Origin: Streptomyces sp. NBC_01241
GTDB lineage: Bacteria > Actinomycetota > Actinomycetes > Streptomycetales > Streptomycetaceae
Assembly: GCF_041435435.1 (NCBI RefSeq)
Contig: NZ_CP108494.1
Span: 186,001 to 250,000, forward strand
DNA length: 64,000 nucleotides
Direction of reading: 5' to 3'
The notes under the pieces were generated by a model. It was not told the origin of the DNA and did no database searches. It was given only the letters and a program-made list of their open reading frames with translations. Position numbers and translations under genes: made by a program. This document shows positions 17,881 to 26,732 of the stretch, in pieces; within the stretch, counting starts at the first letter, position 1; each line of letters opens with the position of its first letter.

Positions 17881-18264
17881 ATGCCCAGTACAGAGCCCGT
17901 CGGGTCCGACCCGGCACCGAGGCCGAAGCGCCGTACCTTCACCTCGGAGTACAAAATGCGGATCGTCGCCGAGTACGACGCCGCGCCCAGGAACGAGAAG
18001 GGCGCGGTCCTGCGCCGGGAACGCCTCTACCACTCGCATGTCAAGGAGTGGCGGGCCGCCCGGGATGCCGGGGCCCTGGAAAACCTGGTCGACCGCCGGA
18101 CCAGCCCGGCCCGTGCGAAGAAGTCCGCCGCGGAGGTGGAGAACGAAAAGCTGCGGCAGCAGGTGGAGCGGTTGCAGAAGGACCTGGCACGGAACAAGGC
18201 CGCACTCGAGGTGATGGGAAAAGCTTCCGCGCTCTTGGAAATGATCTCCGAGAGCGCGGACTGA
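17881..18264 (+). CDS. IS3-family OrfA (HTH protein)
   Basis: The 127-aa product starts at ATG 17881 and carries RRTFTSEYKMRIVAEYDAA, the IS3 OrfA helix-turn-helix. A leucine-zipper coiled coil follows (ENEKLRQQVERLQKDLARNK), needed for multimerisation and DNA-end binding. It ends at TGA 18262-18264 inside orfB. The slippery site near its end would let a fraction of ribosomes make an OrfAB transposase. Confidence 0.9.
   Translation: MPSTEPVGSDPAPRPKRRTFTSEYKMRIVAEYDAAPRNEKGAVLRRERLYHSHVKEWRAARDAGALENLVDRRTSPARAKKSAAEVENEKLRQQVERLQKDLARNKAALEVMGKASALLEMISESAD
18216..18222 (+). promoter_or_regulatory. Canonical -1 ribosomal slippery heptamer GGGAAAA
   Basis: In the OrfA frame the codons are ATG GGA AAA GCT, so the heptamer reads G GGA AAA, an exact X XXY YYZ site. 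A -1 slip enters the orfB frame (AGC TTC CGC at 18222 onward), which is open to 19289. This is the usual way IS3 elements make the OrfAB transposase. Confidence 0.75.
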
Positions 18265-19289
18265 AGCCTGCCGCCGACCCTGTCGTGGACGAGGCGTTCA
18301 CCGGCGTCGAGGTTCAGCTGGGCATCACGGCCGCCTGTCGGCTGACCGGCCGCTCCCGCGCCACGCATTACCGTCGGCTCCGGCCGGCACCACCGCGCAG
18401 AACACGTACCCCGCAGGTGCAGCCGTCGGCCCTGACGGCCGAAGAGCGGTCTGCGGTACTGGAGTTGATGAACGGCGACGAGTACGCCGAGCTGGCGCCT
18501 GCGCAGATCTGGGCCCGCGAGCTGGATGCCGGGCGCTATCACTGCTCCGTCTCGACGATGTACCGGATCCTGCGCGAGCAGGATCAGTCCGGTGAGCGCC
18601 GACGGCAGGCCACCCATCCCGCCAAGGCGGTGCCCGAGCTGGTCGCCACCGGCCCGTCGCAGGTGTTCACCTGGGACATCACCAAGGCGGCCGGACCGGT
18701 CAAGGGCGTCTGGTATCACGCCTACGTGATCATCGATATCTTCAGCCGGTACATCGTCGGCCACACCGTCGAGCGAGCCGAATCAGCTGTGCGGGCCGAG
18801 GAGCTGATCCGCGAGACCATCGCCCGCAACGGCATCGTGCCCCAGACCGTGCACGCGGACCGCGGCACCTCGATGACGTCGAAGAAGGTCTCCCAACTAC
18901 TGATCGATCTGGGCGTGACGCGGTCGCACTCGAGGCCGAAGGTCTCCAACGACAACCCTTACAGCGAGGCCCAGTTCAAGACCACGAAGTACATGTCGGA
19001 CTATCCCGAACGGTTCAATTCGCTGGCCCACGCCCGCGAGTGGTTCGACGCGTTCTTCGCGTATTACAACCATGAGCACCGGCACTCGGGTATCGGCTGG
19101 CACACACCCGCCTCCGTCCACTTCGGGACCGCCGAGGAGGTCCGTGACCAGCGCGCGGTCACCCTCGCCGAGGCATACGCCCGCCACCCCGAACGCTTCG
19201 GCCGCCGCCCCAGACCACCCGAGATACCCCAGACGGCCTGGATCAACGACCCGGCCAAACGCAGGGAACCCGCACCACAAACCTCATAG
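18222..19289 (+). CDS. IS3-family OrfB integrase domain (translated by frameshift from OrfA)
   Basis: The frame has no good start of its own near its domain; entry by -1 shift at 18222 is most likely. It holds the helical region (AACRLTGRSRATHYRRL) and the DDE core: VFTWDITKAAG (first D), VHADRGTSMTSKK (second D) and VSNDNPYSEAQFKTTKY (E). FAYYNHEHRHSGIG lies in the C-terminal part. No disruption is seen, so the element may be active. Confidence 0.88.
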   Translation, partial: SFRALGNDLRERGLKPAADPVVDEAFTGVEVQLGITAACRLTGRSRATHYRRLRPAPPRRTRTPQVQPSALTAEERSAVLELMNGDEYAELAPAQIWARELDAGRYHCSVSTMYRILREQDQSGERRRQATHPAKAVPELVATGPSQVFTWDITKAAGPVKGVWYHAYVIIDIFSRYIVGHTVERAESAVRAEELIRETIARNGIVPQTVHADRGTSMTSKKVSQLLIDLGVTRSHSRPKVSNDNPYSEAQFKTTKYMSDYPERFNSLAHAREWFDAFFAYYNHEHRHSGIGWHTPASVHFGTAEEVRDQRAVTLAEAYARHPERFGRRPRPPEIPQTAWINDPAKRREPAPQTS

Positions 19290-19597
19290 CGTCACGACCG
19301 TCTCACTGGACTTGAAATCTTCCGATACGCGACTCTCGAATACGCGAGGTCGCCAGTTTCAGGCCCCCCACCGAGAGCCGGATCACATACGTTCCGCCTC
19401 GCCGTCTGTACATTCGAAGTACACGCGCCGATGGCTGTCCATGCCTGCTGCACCGAGCCCAAAGCCCCAGATGACCGGGGCGGCTCCGCGAGCAGCGGCT
19501 CCGGACATCCGGCGCAGGTGGGCCTCCGCCGGATGGCGGGGCGGCCCGGACATCTGCCGGTCACCCGGCGATCAGCCCACTCTCAAACCTGGAAGGC

Positions 19598-20776
19598 ATG
19601 ACTCAGTACTCAGACGTCGCAGCTCCTGTGGTAGACGCCCCGGCCCCCGTGCGCGACAGAGGGAAGGCACCGGCGGGTCGGCTGATCGGGCTGGACCTGG
19701 CCCGCGGACTCGCGGTGTTCGGCATGTACGCGGCTCATGTGGGGCCCGACCCTGACCAGGGCGGTGCGATCGGCTTCCTGATGGAGCTGGCCCACGGCAG
19801 ATCCTCCGCTCTCTTCGCCTTCCTGGCGGGCTTCGCCGTTGTCTTCATCACCGGGCGTGTGACGCCGAAGACGGGCCGGGCCGGGCGTCAGGCGGTGGCC
19901 AAGGTGGTGATCCGGGCCGTGATCCTTCTGGCCCTGGGCACCGTGCTGACCATGAGCGGCATCCCGGTCGACGTGATCCTCGCCTTCTACGGCCTGTACT
20001 TCCTGCTCGTACTGCCGCTGTACCGGCTCGGCGCCGGCCCCTTGGCGGCGATCGCCGCGGGAACGGCCCTCGTCCTGCCCCAGGTGCTCTACGTGGTGCA
20101 GCAGGCGATCGGCGACAGTGGCGTCCGCTCGCCCGGTGAGCCCGACGGCATCGTCTCGCTGCTCTTCACCGGCACCTACCCGGCCCTGACCTGGATCCCG
20201 TTCGTGATCGCCGGCATGGCCGTGGCCCGCCTGGACCTGGCTGCCACCGCTGTCCGGACACGCCTGGCCCTCACGGGTGCCGTCCTCATGATCACCGGCT
20301 ACGGAGGCTCCTGGCTGGCGCTGCACGTCGCTCCCGGCGCCGCCGACGCCATCGGCGCGGGTGGGGCCAGCGCGTGGTGGTCCGACATCGCGGGCTATCC
20401 GTCCGGTGACACCCCCGCCTGGCTGCTGGCTGCCTCCCCGCACAGTGAGACCACCCTGTCGATCCTGGGCAACACCGGTGTGGCGATCATGGTAGTGACC
20501 GCGTGTCTGGCCGCGACGGACACCCTCCCGCGGCTCCAGTTCCTGGCCCGGCCGGTCATCGCAGTTGGTTCCATGTCGCTGACCGCGTACGTTTTCCACC
20601 TCGTCGGCATCCGGTTCCTGGGCATCGAGGAACTACCCGGATCGCCCCTGTATGTCCTATTTGGCTTCATCGCGGCCGCCTTGGTGTCCGCGACCGTCTG
20701 GTCGCGCTTTCAGCAGCGCGGACCACTGGAATGGATGATGGCCAAGGCGACGGGCCTGGCCCGGCACATCCGCTGA
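19598..20776 (+). CDS. DUF1624/DUF418 multi-pass membrane protein (YeiB-like)
   Basis: The 392-aa product starts at ATG 19598, after GGAAGGC. RLIGLDLARGLAVFGMYAAH is the signature start of the DUF1624 (HGSNAT-like) domain. About nine to ten hydrophobic segments follow, and the C-terminal DUF418 domain ends near MSLTAYVFHLVGIRFLG. Family members are thought to be membrane acyltransferase-related proteins with roles in envelope or cell-surface modification; no substrate can be read from sequence. It appears intact. The 290-bp gap before it (19306-19597) holds no gene I can see. Confidence 0.8.
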   Translation: MTQYSDVAAPVVDAPAPVRDRGKAPAGRLIGLDLARGLAVFGMYAAHVGPDPDQGGAIGFLMELAHGRSSALFAFLAGFAVVFITGRVTPKTGRAGRQAVAKVVIRAVILLALGTVLTMSGIPVDVILAFYGLYFLLVLPLYRLGAGPLAAIAAGTALVLPQVLYVVQQAIGDSGVRSPGEPDGIVSLLFTGTYPALTWIPFVIAGMAVARLDLAATAVRTRLALTGAVLMITGYGGSWLALHVAPGAADAIGAGGASAWWSDIAGYPSGDTPAWLLAASPHSETTLSILGNTGVAIMVVTACLAATDTLPRLQFLARPVIAVGSMSLTAYVFHLVGIRFLGIEELPGSPLYVLFGFIAAALVSATVWSRFQQRGPLEWMMAKATGLARHIR

Positions 20777-20811
20777 GCGCAGAACCGGCTGGACCGGTAG
20801 AGGGCGGCTGT

Positions 20812-21040
20812 CAGCCTGCCGTCGATGTCCGTGGTCGCGTGCTTCGCCGCGGCGCGGGAGATGCTCGTGCGGCGGCCGGGTTGGTGTCTCGTGTGCGAGC
20901 CGGATCGGTGCCCGCGGCGACGGCCTGGATGGTGCCCAGGGCGCGGGCGACGTCGAGCAGCCGGTACGCGTGCGCGCGGCTGATGCCGAACTCCGCGTCA
21001 CCGTACCCCTCCCAGCTGCTTTCTCTGTGTCGAGTTCAGC
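20812..21040 (-). pseudogene. Remnant of an HTH protein
   Basis: One minus-strand frame reads SWEGYGDAEFGISRAHAYR then LLDVARALGTIQAVAAGTD. This is the helix-turn-helix portion seen in small Streptomyces DNA-binding proteins with the pattern W-x-x-Y-x-x-x-x-[FL]-G-I-S-R-x-x-A-Y-R-L-L-D. The following residues degrade to low-complexity R/P/A before TGA at about 20812-20816. Start and C-terminus are missing. It is a decayed gene next to the DUF4232 fragment. Confidence 0.4.
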
Positions 21041-21120
21041 GTGTTGGGGGCTTTGCATTCCGTACTGGCGGGTGCTCGGGCAGCGGCGCGGTGCGGCCTG
21101 AGCACCCTGGGACGTGCGGG

Positions 21121-21426
21121 TCAGCCGCCCTGACCGGCGCTCCCCATCGGGCCGACCTTCACCTGGGAGCCGGAGCCGTCCGTGACGGGCAGAGTGTCGG
21201 CGCCCGGCCAGTGGAGGGTGACCGACTTCGTCTCGTCCGGCGGGGTCACCACCAGCCCCGTGATGCGGACGCCGGAGCCGCCCGACGTGTTGATCGGGTA
21301 GTTGATGCCGAAGTACACCGACTTCCCGTCCTTGAGGGTCATCGGGGTGGCCTTCTCACCGGTGCGCTTCGCGGACAGCGACCCCGAGCTGGTCTTCAGG
21401 TCGACGCCGGCGTACCCGGAAAGCAC
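21121..21426 (-). pseudogene. DUF4232 exported protein, C-terminal fragment
   Basis: The frame reads LSGYAGVDLKTSSGSLSAKR, then MTLKDGKSVYFGINYPINTS, GGSGVRITGLVVTPPDET and SVTLHWPGADTLPVTDGSGS. This is the second half of the DUF4232 beta-sandwich domain found in secreted Streptomyces lipoproteins. The usual signal peptide and the first strands (C-x-L-x-G part) are gone: the sequence turns into IS110 DNA at 21427-21430. The apparent ATG at 21426 is an accident of the joint. Confidence 0.75.
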
Positions 21427-21429
21427 GGC

Positions 21430-21575
21430 GCCGCGACGACCACGGAGACTGGCACGCCGCCGCCCAGCGCAACCTCTTCAACCGCATGATCGGCCAGCTC
21501 TACCACTGCCTCCAGCACGAAGAGCTGTTCGACGAACACACCGCCTTCCCCGTCGAACTTGCCGCCGCAGCTTGA
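21430..21575 (+). pseudogene. IS110-family transposase, C-terminal fragment
   Basis: The 3' end of an IS110 gene (DDHGDWHAAAQRNLFNRMIG to LAAAA and TGA 21573-21575). It is nearly identical to the end of the IS110 gene at 53250-53385, but keeps the two bases missing from that copy, so it shows the original C-terminus. Confidence 0.85.
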
Positions 21576-21591
21576 CGAGTTACGCGCCTGA

Positions 21592-22074
21592 GGTGTCTAC
21601 ATCCCCACCGCCGAGGGCTGGCTCTACCTCGCCTCGTGGCTGGACCTGGCCACACGGGAGGTGATCGGCTACTCGATGGCCGACCACCACCGCGCCGAAC
21701 TCGTCGTCGACCCCCTGGACATGGCCGCCAACCTGGGCCGCCTGGAACCCGGCTGCGTGATCCACTCGGACCGCGGATCCGAGTACACCTCCACCCAACT
21801 TGGCGCAAAAATCTGCCAGTTGGAATGCCGCCAGAGCATGGGGCGGACTGGAATCTGCTACGACAACGCCGCCGCCGAGAGCTTCTGGGCCGTCCTCAAG
21901 GAAGAGATCGGCACTCGCTTCTGGCCGGACCGGGCCACCGCCCGCGCCGAGATCTTCGCGTTCATCGAGACCTTCTACAACCGCCGCAGGCTCCGCAAGC
22001 ACATCGTGTGGGGATACCTCACACCCCACGAAACGCGCCTGCGTCACCAGCGGGAACAAGCCCTCGCGGCATAA
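21592..22074 (+). pseudogene. IS3-family OrfB fragment (second and third catalytic residues only)
   Basis: It starts in frame at [20 protein letters not shown], after the first catalytic Asp has been lost. It contains VIHSDRGSEYTST (second D) and YDNAAAESFWAVLKEE (E). YNRRRLRKHIVWGY leads to the stop at 22074, and the IS end is near 22107. The same joint of IS110 tail plus this fragment recurs at 53250-53487 and 59318-59754, split there by a transposon. It is a dead passenger copy. Confidence 0.85.
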
Positions 22075-22156
22075 CAAGATCGTGTCCAGGATCACGGGGA
22101 AACTTCAACAGCTACTTAGGCTCTGTCCCGTAATCGGTGGTAGCGCTATGTGGTGG

Positions 22157-22982
22157 TCATTGGAGGAGGACGCGGTGGCGGAGCAGGGGAAATCCGGCTC
22201 GGCCGTGCATCTGTCTCGTGATCATCTTGGTGCGTGTGTTGACGCCCTCGGTGCGGCCGTTGTGGTGGGGGTGAGTGAGGCCGGCGTTGACCGCGGCGCG
22301 GTCGAGTTCGAGGCCGTGCGCGAAGGTGTGCAGGTGGGGCAGGTCGCAGGCGCGGACGGCTGTGATCCACTCGGTGAGCTTGGTGTCGTTGCCGGTGGCG
22401 GGGGTGAGGAGTTCAGCGAACTCCTTGACGAGACGCGCGAGTTCGGTCATCTCGGGGCAGGCGGCAGTGAGTTCACACAGGAGTTCGGCGTCCTTGTCCC
22501 GCAGGTTGTCGGGGTGGGTGAGGAGAAGGAGGGCGAGGCGGCGCGGGGTGATGACGGGCCGGTCGCCCTCGGCCCGGCCCTGGGTGATGTAGCGGTAGAG
22601 AAGATTGAGGCTGCCGGTGTAGCCCAGTTCCTTGATCTCGCGGAAGAGTTGAAGCACGGGGACGGCGGGGTCCGCGGTCCGGCGGGCGCGCAGGTGGTCG
22701 CGGTAGGGGTCGACGAGGGTGGGCCGGTACTGCGGGGCCCGGCGCAGGGCGTTGGGCTCCTGGGTGCGGGCGTAGCGTTTGACGGTGTTGAGGGCGAGGT
22801 TCAGGCGGCGGGCGCATTCGAGCAGGCCGACGCCCTTGCCGAGGAGGTCGTGGACCTGGTGCCAGCGTTCGCGGGTGGTCTGCCCGCGTGCTCCCTCGGG
22901 GCGGGGTGGGTTGACGGTGGCCCAGCAGGAGCTGTGGGAGCGGACCTCGGCCAGGGCCTTGTCGCAGAGGTTGTGCCACAGG
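22157..22982 (-). CDS. ISL3-family transposase, 3' exon
   Basis: After removal of the intron, 5' exon ...SDRW-H joins LWHNLCDKALAEVRSHSSC. This restores the S-D-R-W-H-L-x-x-N-L block of ISL3 transposases (DDE_Tnp_ISL3). The exon then carries the second HTH (ECARRLNLALNTVKRYAR), the C-terminal catalytic part (RTEGVNTRTKMITRQMHGR with the Glu), and GFPLLRHRVLLQ at the end. No stop or frameshift is visible in the exon, so spliced mRNA should encode an intact transposase of about 520 aa. Confidence 0.85.
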
Positions 22983-23044
22983 GTACTGGTGGGCCGTCGG
23001 CGAGGTGCCTGCTGAGCAGGTCCTTTTCCCACGGCCCCCAGCCC

Positions 23045-23079
23045 AAACGACGCATGCGACTTTCACCGCACGTCGCTTT
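23045..23079 (-). ncRNA. Group II intron domain V
   Basis: The minus strand carries AAGCGACGTGCGGTGAAAG followed by TCGCATGCGTCGTTT. This 34-35-nt hairpin has a GTGAAAGTC-type loop region and the catalytic AGC near its 5' base, and matches the domain V consensus closely. It lies between the intron protein gene and the 3' splice site, as expected. Confidence 0.85.
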
Positions 23080-23086
23080 CCAGTGA

Positions 23087-24871
23087 CTACTCCGTGAGTG
23101 CTGGGGCGGGCTTCTTGCCGTGGATGTCCGCGTGACAACTTCCGCAGACCACAAGGGCTTTGCGATGTCGTGCGGCCATGAGATCTGCCCACGGTGGCCG
23201 GGTTCCTGATCGTCCGAGGTCTGCGAGCTTGGCGACGTGGTGGACTTCCACCTCGTTGATCTGCCCGCAGGACTCGCACCGTCCGGCGAGGAGCCGGGTG
23301 ACCAGCTCCTTGCGTTTGGTGTTGACCGGGGCCAGCCGACGGTCATTGATCACCGTCTTCTTGTCCCGTCGCAGCGGGATCCCTCCGAACCGTCCGACCA
23401 GTGGCTTCCTGCCGGTGCGTTCGACGCGGGCTTCGAAGCACTTGCGCAGTCCGTGCGGGGTCTCGATGGTGGCCGCGTACTTGCGGGCCATCTTCGACAC
23501 CGACGAGCGGTGCTTGTTGGCGAGCGTCATCAGCATCGAGGTCTCCATGACCCATTGCAGCCGGGCGAGTCGAAAGACGTCGCCGGCCAGCAGGTAGTAC
23601 TGGACGATGCCGCGGTACTCCGACCCGTAGGTGCTGAGGATGACGTGATCGTCCTGGTTCAGCAGTTCCGGCCGACGCGCGGGTTTGCCGCGCTTCATGT
23701 ACTGGGCTTGCTTGGCAGATACCACCGAACGAGGGACGCGCAATCTGATGACCCCATTGACGGAACGACGTCCGCCGGTGATCTTGCGGTCGTTGTGGTG
23801 CACGGTGATTTCGTAGCCGAGGAACCTCGCCGCCTGGGTGCGGGCGTGCGTGATGAGGGTCTTCTCCGGCGACAGTTCCAACCTGAGTTCGTCACGGATG
23901 AATTGTGCCAGCCGCTCTTTGATTTCCTCGGCTTCTGCCTTCGGTCCGGCGAACCCGAGCAGGGTGTCGTCGGCGTAACGCGTATATCGCAGTCGCCGGT
24001 AGCCAGGATCATGAGTATCCATGCTGGGCACACTGCGAAGTTGCTTGCGCAGCTCCCGCACCTCGGTGCGGTCATCGCGCTTGCCTGCGCGTCTTATGGC
24101 CGCCCACACCCGATGAAAGGCACGGTTCGGCTGCCTGACTCTTCCCCGGGTGTATTCCGGGATCAGAATATTCTCGACGTACTCATCCATCTTGTGCAGA
24201 TAGATATTTGACAGGATCGGTGAAACTACACCGCCTTGCGGACTCCCGCTGTGCGTAGCGTTCCAGACCCAGTCCTCCATGTATCCGGCCTTGAGCATGT
24301 TGCCCATCAGCCGCAGGAACCGGTTGTCTTGGATTCTTTCACCCAGGATTCGGAGCATGACCGAATGGTCAAGGCGATCGAAGCACTGGGCGATGTCGCC
24401 CTCGACAAACCAAACTGTGCCCGTCCAGGTATTGGCCACATCACGTAGTGCGGTGTGACAGCCCCGGCGGGGACGGAAACCGTGCGAGGAGTTGGAGAAC
24501 GTCGGCTCGTAATACGCCTCAAGCAGCAGACGGATCACCTCGCCGACGAGTTTGTCACTCCAGGGCGGCAGGCCGAGCGGGCGCAGCTTCGTGCTGCCCC
24601 GCCCCTTTGGGATATAGACCCTTCTGGCTGGGCTCCACCGGTAGCGTTCGTGACGCAGCGCGTCGATGACGTGCTCGATTTTTCCCAGCGACATGCCGTC
24701 CACGGTCTCCCCGTTGACCCCCGGTGTCATTGACCCCTTGTTGGAGTACAGACGGCCGTAGGCCAGCAGATACAACTGCGGATTGAAGAGCTGTCGATAC
24801 AATTCGCTGCACGGCAGGCCACGCCTGCCGCGTTCACGGAGGACACCCAGCACCGTTTCGGCGCTCTGCAT
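23087..24871 (-). CDS. ltrA: Group II intron-encoded RT-maturase with HNH endonuclease domain
   Basis: The start at ATG 24871 (MQSAETVLGVLRERG) has GGGAGG about 11 nt upstream; the open frame reaches 25135 but that part is intron RNA. The 594-aa protein has RT blocks (TPGVNGETVDGM, FVEGDIAQCFD, SPQGGVVSPILSN, YTRYADDTLLGF with YADD). The maturase X region follows, then a C-terminal HNH domain with CESCGQINEVEVHHVAKL and CGSCHADIHG. Such proteins help splicing, cut the target strand and copy the intron into DNA. All blocks seem intact, so the intron may be mobile. RT sequence differs clearly from intron B, so it is another class. Confidence 0.92.
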   Translation of the reverse strand: MQSAETVLGVLRERGRRGLPCSELYRQLFNPQLYLLAYGRLYSNKGSMTPGVNGETVDGMSLGKIEHVIDALRHERYRWSPARRVYIPKGRGSTKLRPLGLPPWSDKLVGEVIRLLLEAYYEPTFSNSSHGFRPRRGCHTALRDVANTWTGTVWFVEGDIAQCFDRLDHSVMLRILGERIQDNRFLRLMGNMLKAGYMEDWVWNATHSGSPQGGVVSPILSNIYLHKMDEYVENILIPEYTRGRVRQPNRAFHRVWAAIRRAGKRDDRTEVRELRKQLRSVPSMDTHDPGYRRLRYTRYADDTLLGFAGPKAEAEEIKERLAQFIRDELRLELSPEKTLITHARTQAARFLGYEITVHHNDRKITGGRRSVNGVIRLRVPRSVVSAKQAQYMKRGKPARRPELLNQDDHVILSTYGSEYRGIVQYYLLAGDVFRLARLQWVMETSMLMTLANKHRSSVSKMARKYAATIETPHGLRKCFEARVERTGRKPLVGRFGGIPLRRDKKTVINDRRLAPVNTKRKELVTRLLAGRCESCGQINEVEVHHVAKLADLGRSGTRPPWADLMAARHRKALVVCGSCHADIHGKKPAPALTE

Positions 24872-25386
24872 TACGCATACCTCCCGATCCTTGAGTGTCC
24901 GATCACCTGGCCCCTTTCCCGTCCTCCTTGGCCGGTCGTGACTCCGGCGACTACTACGGGACCTCCGTCGCCATAGGAAGATCTCACCCCTTAGGCGATC
25001 CCATGTTCGTCCTTGTCGTACGTAATAGCGTGAGGTAGGCGCCCCATTCATCCCCTTGAATTCCCTCACTGGGCATCGCTCCGCGCTCCGGAGGTTGCGT
25101 CGGCCATGGCACAAAGCCGTCGCAGGGCGCGGCACCGGTTTCAGGCATTTTTCCGGTGGATTCGACCTTCAATCTTCTGGGGATTGGGATTCAGGCAATC
25201 CAGCTTTCGCCATATCACGCGGGTCCCACGACGCCCCGTCTCCAATGCCTGAGCCCGGCCGTCGCTTTCCTGGCATGCTGCGGTCCCCTCACCGTTTCCG
25301 GATTAGGTAAGCCATCAGACCCAAGAATTTCCTTCCGAATTCTTCCCGACTGAGTCGGGGATACGACAAGGCGCCTCATGGCGCAC

Positions 25387-26096
25387 TGCCACCGGTCGCT
25401 GACCTGCACCGCGGCGGGCAGGGCCCGGCGTATGGCCTCGCCGTAGGCGCCTGAGCCGTCCCGGCAGACGATCTCAGCGCCGGGATGCTCGCGCAGCCAC
25501 GCCTCAAGGGTGTCCGCGCTGCGGTCGGGGAGTACGTCGATCCGCTCGCCGGTCTCGGCGTTGATCACGATGGTGGCGTACCGGTGGCGGCGCTTGAGCG
25601 CGAAGTCGTCCACGCCCAGCACCCGCGGCACCCGGCGCGGAGGCAGCGGCAGTCGCATGAGCATCCGCAGGGCGGTCGAGCGCGACACCGCGGTGGCCAG
25701 AGCCCGGGAGAGGCGGGCGCCCGCCCGGCCCGCTAACTCCTTGACTACGCTGCCGAGTTGGTCGGTGAGCCGGTTCGTCCGGCGCTGGTAGCGCCCCAGC
25801 AGGCCGGGCACCTGCTCACGAAACGTCTGCCACGGACAGCCCAGCACCGGGCACACCAGGCGCCGCACCCTCACCGACACCACCACCCGCCTGCCGTCCA
25901 CCGCCACGTCCGCCACCGTCCGGCCGTGAAAGCCGTGCACCCGCCCAGTCGGCGTCCCGCACACCGGACACGGCACCGGATCATCACGGGTACGCGCCAC
26001 CACCCGGACCAGCTCACCCTCATCCGCCACACCCTCGATGACCAGGGCAGACAGACCCGAAAACACCACACCCACAAGGGCATTGACCTCAAGCAC
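25387..26096 (-). CDS. ISL3-family transposase, 5' exon
   Basis: The probable start is a GTG at 26096; an ATG further out at 26132 lies in the terminal repeat. The exon holds the N-terminal zinc ribbon (PVPCPVCGTPTGRVHGFHGR, then RRLVCPVLGCP), the HTH and the first catalytic part (VLGVDDFALKRRHRYATIVI) through GAEIVCRDGSGAYGEAIRRA to QVSDRW. The intron begins after TGGCA at 25387. Unspliced mRNA would give a useless product of about 290 residues. Confidence 0.85.
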
Positions 26097-26150
26097 GCCC
26101 CAGCCTGACACACAGTGACGTACGGTCACCACCGATTACGGGACAGAGCC

Positions 26151-26732
26151 GCTCGTTTGACAGACCCGGTTGGGGCAGGGCTGCTGGTTGCGGGGCTTCA
26201 GTCGGCTACTGCTTTCTGGTGAAGATGCCGGTGTCGGCCTCGGTGAGGACGTCGAGCTTCCGACGATGGCAAGCAGTTCGCTGCTGGTTGCAGTTCCACC
26301 CGTACAAGCACTCCAGAGGCAAGTGGGGGCGCAACCGACCGTTGGGGCTCCATATGCCGGAGCCTGGCATACGGAACGGTCCGTTGACCACGGGTTTCCC
26401 CTGGTCAACGGACCGGATTGAGCGGCACCCCCTGCGGTTTCGACCGGTGACCGAGGAATGGCGAGTGCTGTTCCTCCGGTCTACGCAGAGCCGGCGCAAG
26501 GCAGTCTCGACGCTCGTTCTGTCGGGGTGTCAGGTGTGTATGAGGGCGGTCAAGGCCATTCGGCTCGTGCGTCTGCCCTCAGCCGGGGTGGCATTCGCCC
26601 AGTGCGGTGACGGGCGCTCCCCGGGGAGTGGAACAAGGTGCAGCGCGACAGGGCGCTCACCGACGCATGGATTCTCCTGGGCGTCCTTCGGGCGGGACGG
26701 CGGGCAAGACCGGCACCGGGGAAGGCCGGACC
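26151..26732. other. Gene-free stretch with a strong hairpin
   Basis: No recognisable coding sequence. Short open frames on both strands lack ribosome sites and family resemblance. The notable structure is the hairpin listed at 26377-26415. Confidence 0.35.
26377..26415. repeat. Long perfect-stem hairpin of unknown role
   Basis: CGGTCCGTTGACCA pairs perfectly with TGGTCAACGGACCG (14 bp). Inside the loop GGG-TTT-CCC can add three more pairs after one C/C mismatch. It is much stronger than expected by chance. It could be a bidirectional terminator, the scar of an element, or a recombination site. No U tract is present on either side. Confidence 0.6.

Larger units (their letters stand above)
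17823..19305 (+). mobile_element. IS3-family insertion sequence with orfA/orfB
   Basis: Two overlapping frames of IS3 type fill the element. Approximate ends are the short inverted repeats TGAGAC at 17823 and GTCTCA at 19300-19305. They are weak, and no target duplication was confirmed, so the limits are approximate. Confidence 0.6.
21430..22107 (+). repeat. Duplicated IS110-tail/IS3 block, intact copy
   Basis: This ~680-bp block recurs at 53250-53487 plus 59318-59754, the second copy being split by the 5.8-kb transposon. The two copies agree nearly base for base, differing by a change and a 2-bp gap near 53285. The joint between IS110 tail and IS3 fragment is the same in both, so the block was copied as a unit. 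Confidence 0.9.
22983..25386 (-). mobile_element. Group II intron A (2.4 kb) inside the ISL3 transposase gene
   Basis: On the minus strand the intron starts with GTGCGCC at 25386 and ends with ...CAGTAC at 22983 (G-U-G-C-G start and A-Y end). It encodes an RT-maturase-HNH protein at 23087-24871. Domain V is just past that gene (23045-23079), followed by a domain VI stem before the 3' end. The exact ends were fixed by requiring the flanking exons to rejoin in frame as ISL3 transposase (TGG CA|C CTG TGG). Confidence 0.88.
22119..26150 (-). mobile_element. ISL3-family insertion sequence interrupted by a group II intron
   Basis: Perfect inverted repeats mark the ends: GGCTCTGTCCCGTAATCGGT at 22119-22138, and its complement ending at 26150 (23 bp in all). 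Without the intron at 22983-25386 the element is about 1.63 kb, normal for ISL3. The 8 bp outside the ends (GCTACTTA and GCTCGTTT) match only partly, so no clear target duplication is claimed. Confidence 0.9.

Noticed and set aside
23087..25135. 682-residue form of intron protein A
   Set aside because: The first ~88 residues are Arg-rich translation of intron RNA structure; the good ribosome site and RT start are at 24871.
26377..26415. Linear-replicon telomere palindrome
   Set aside because: A single internal hairpin; telomeres have several closely packed palindromes at a molecule end.
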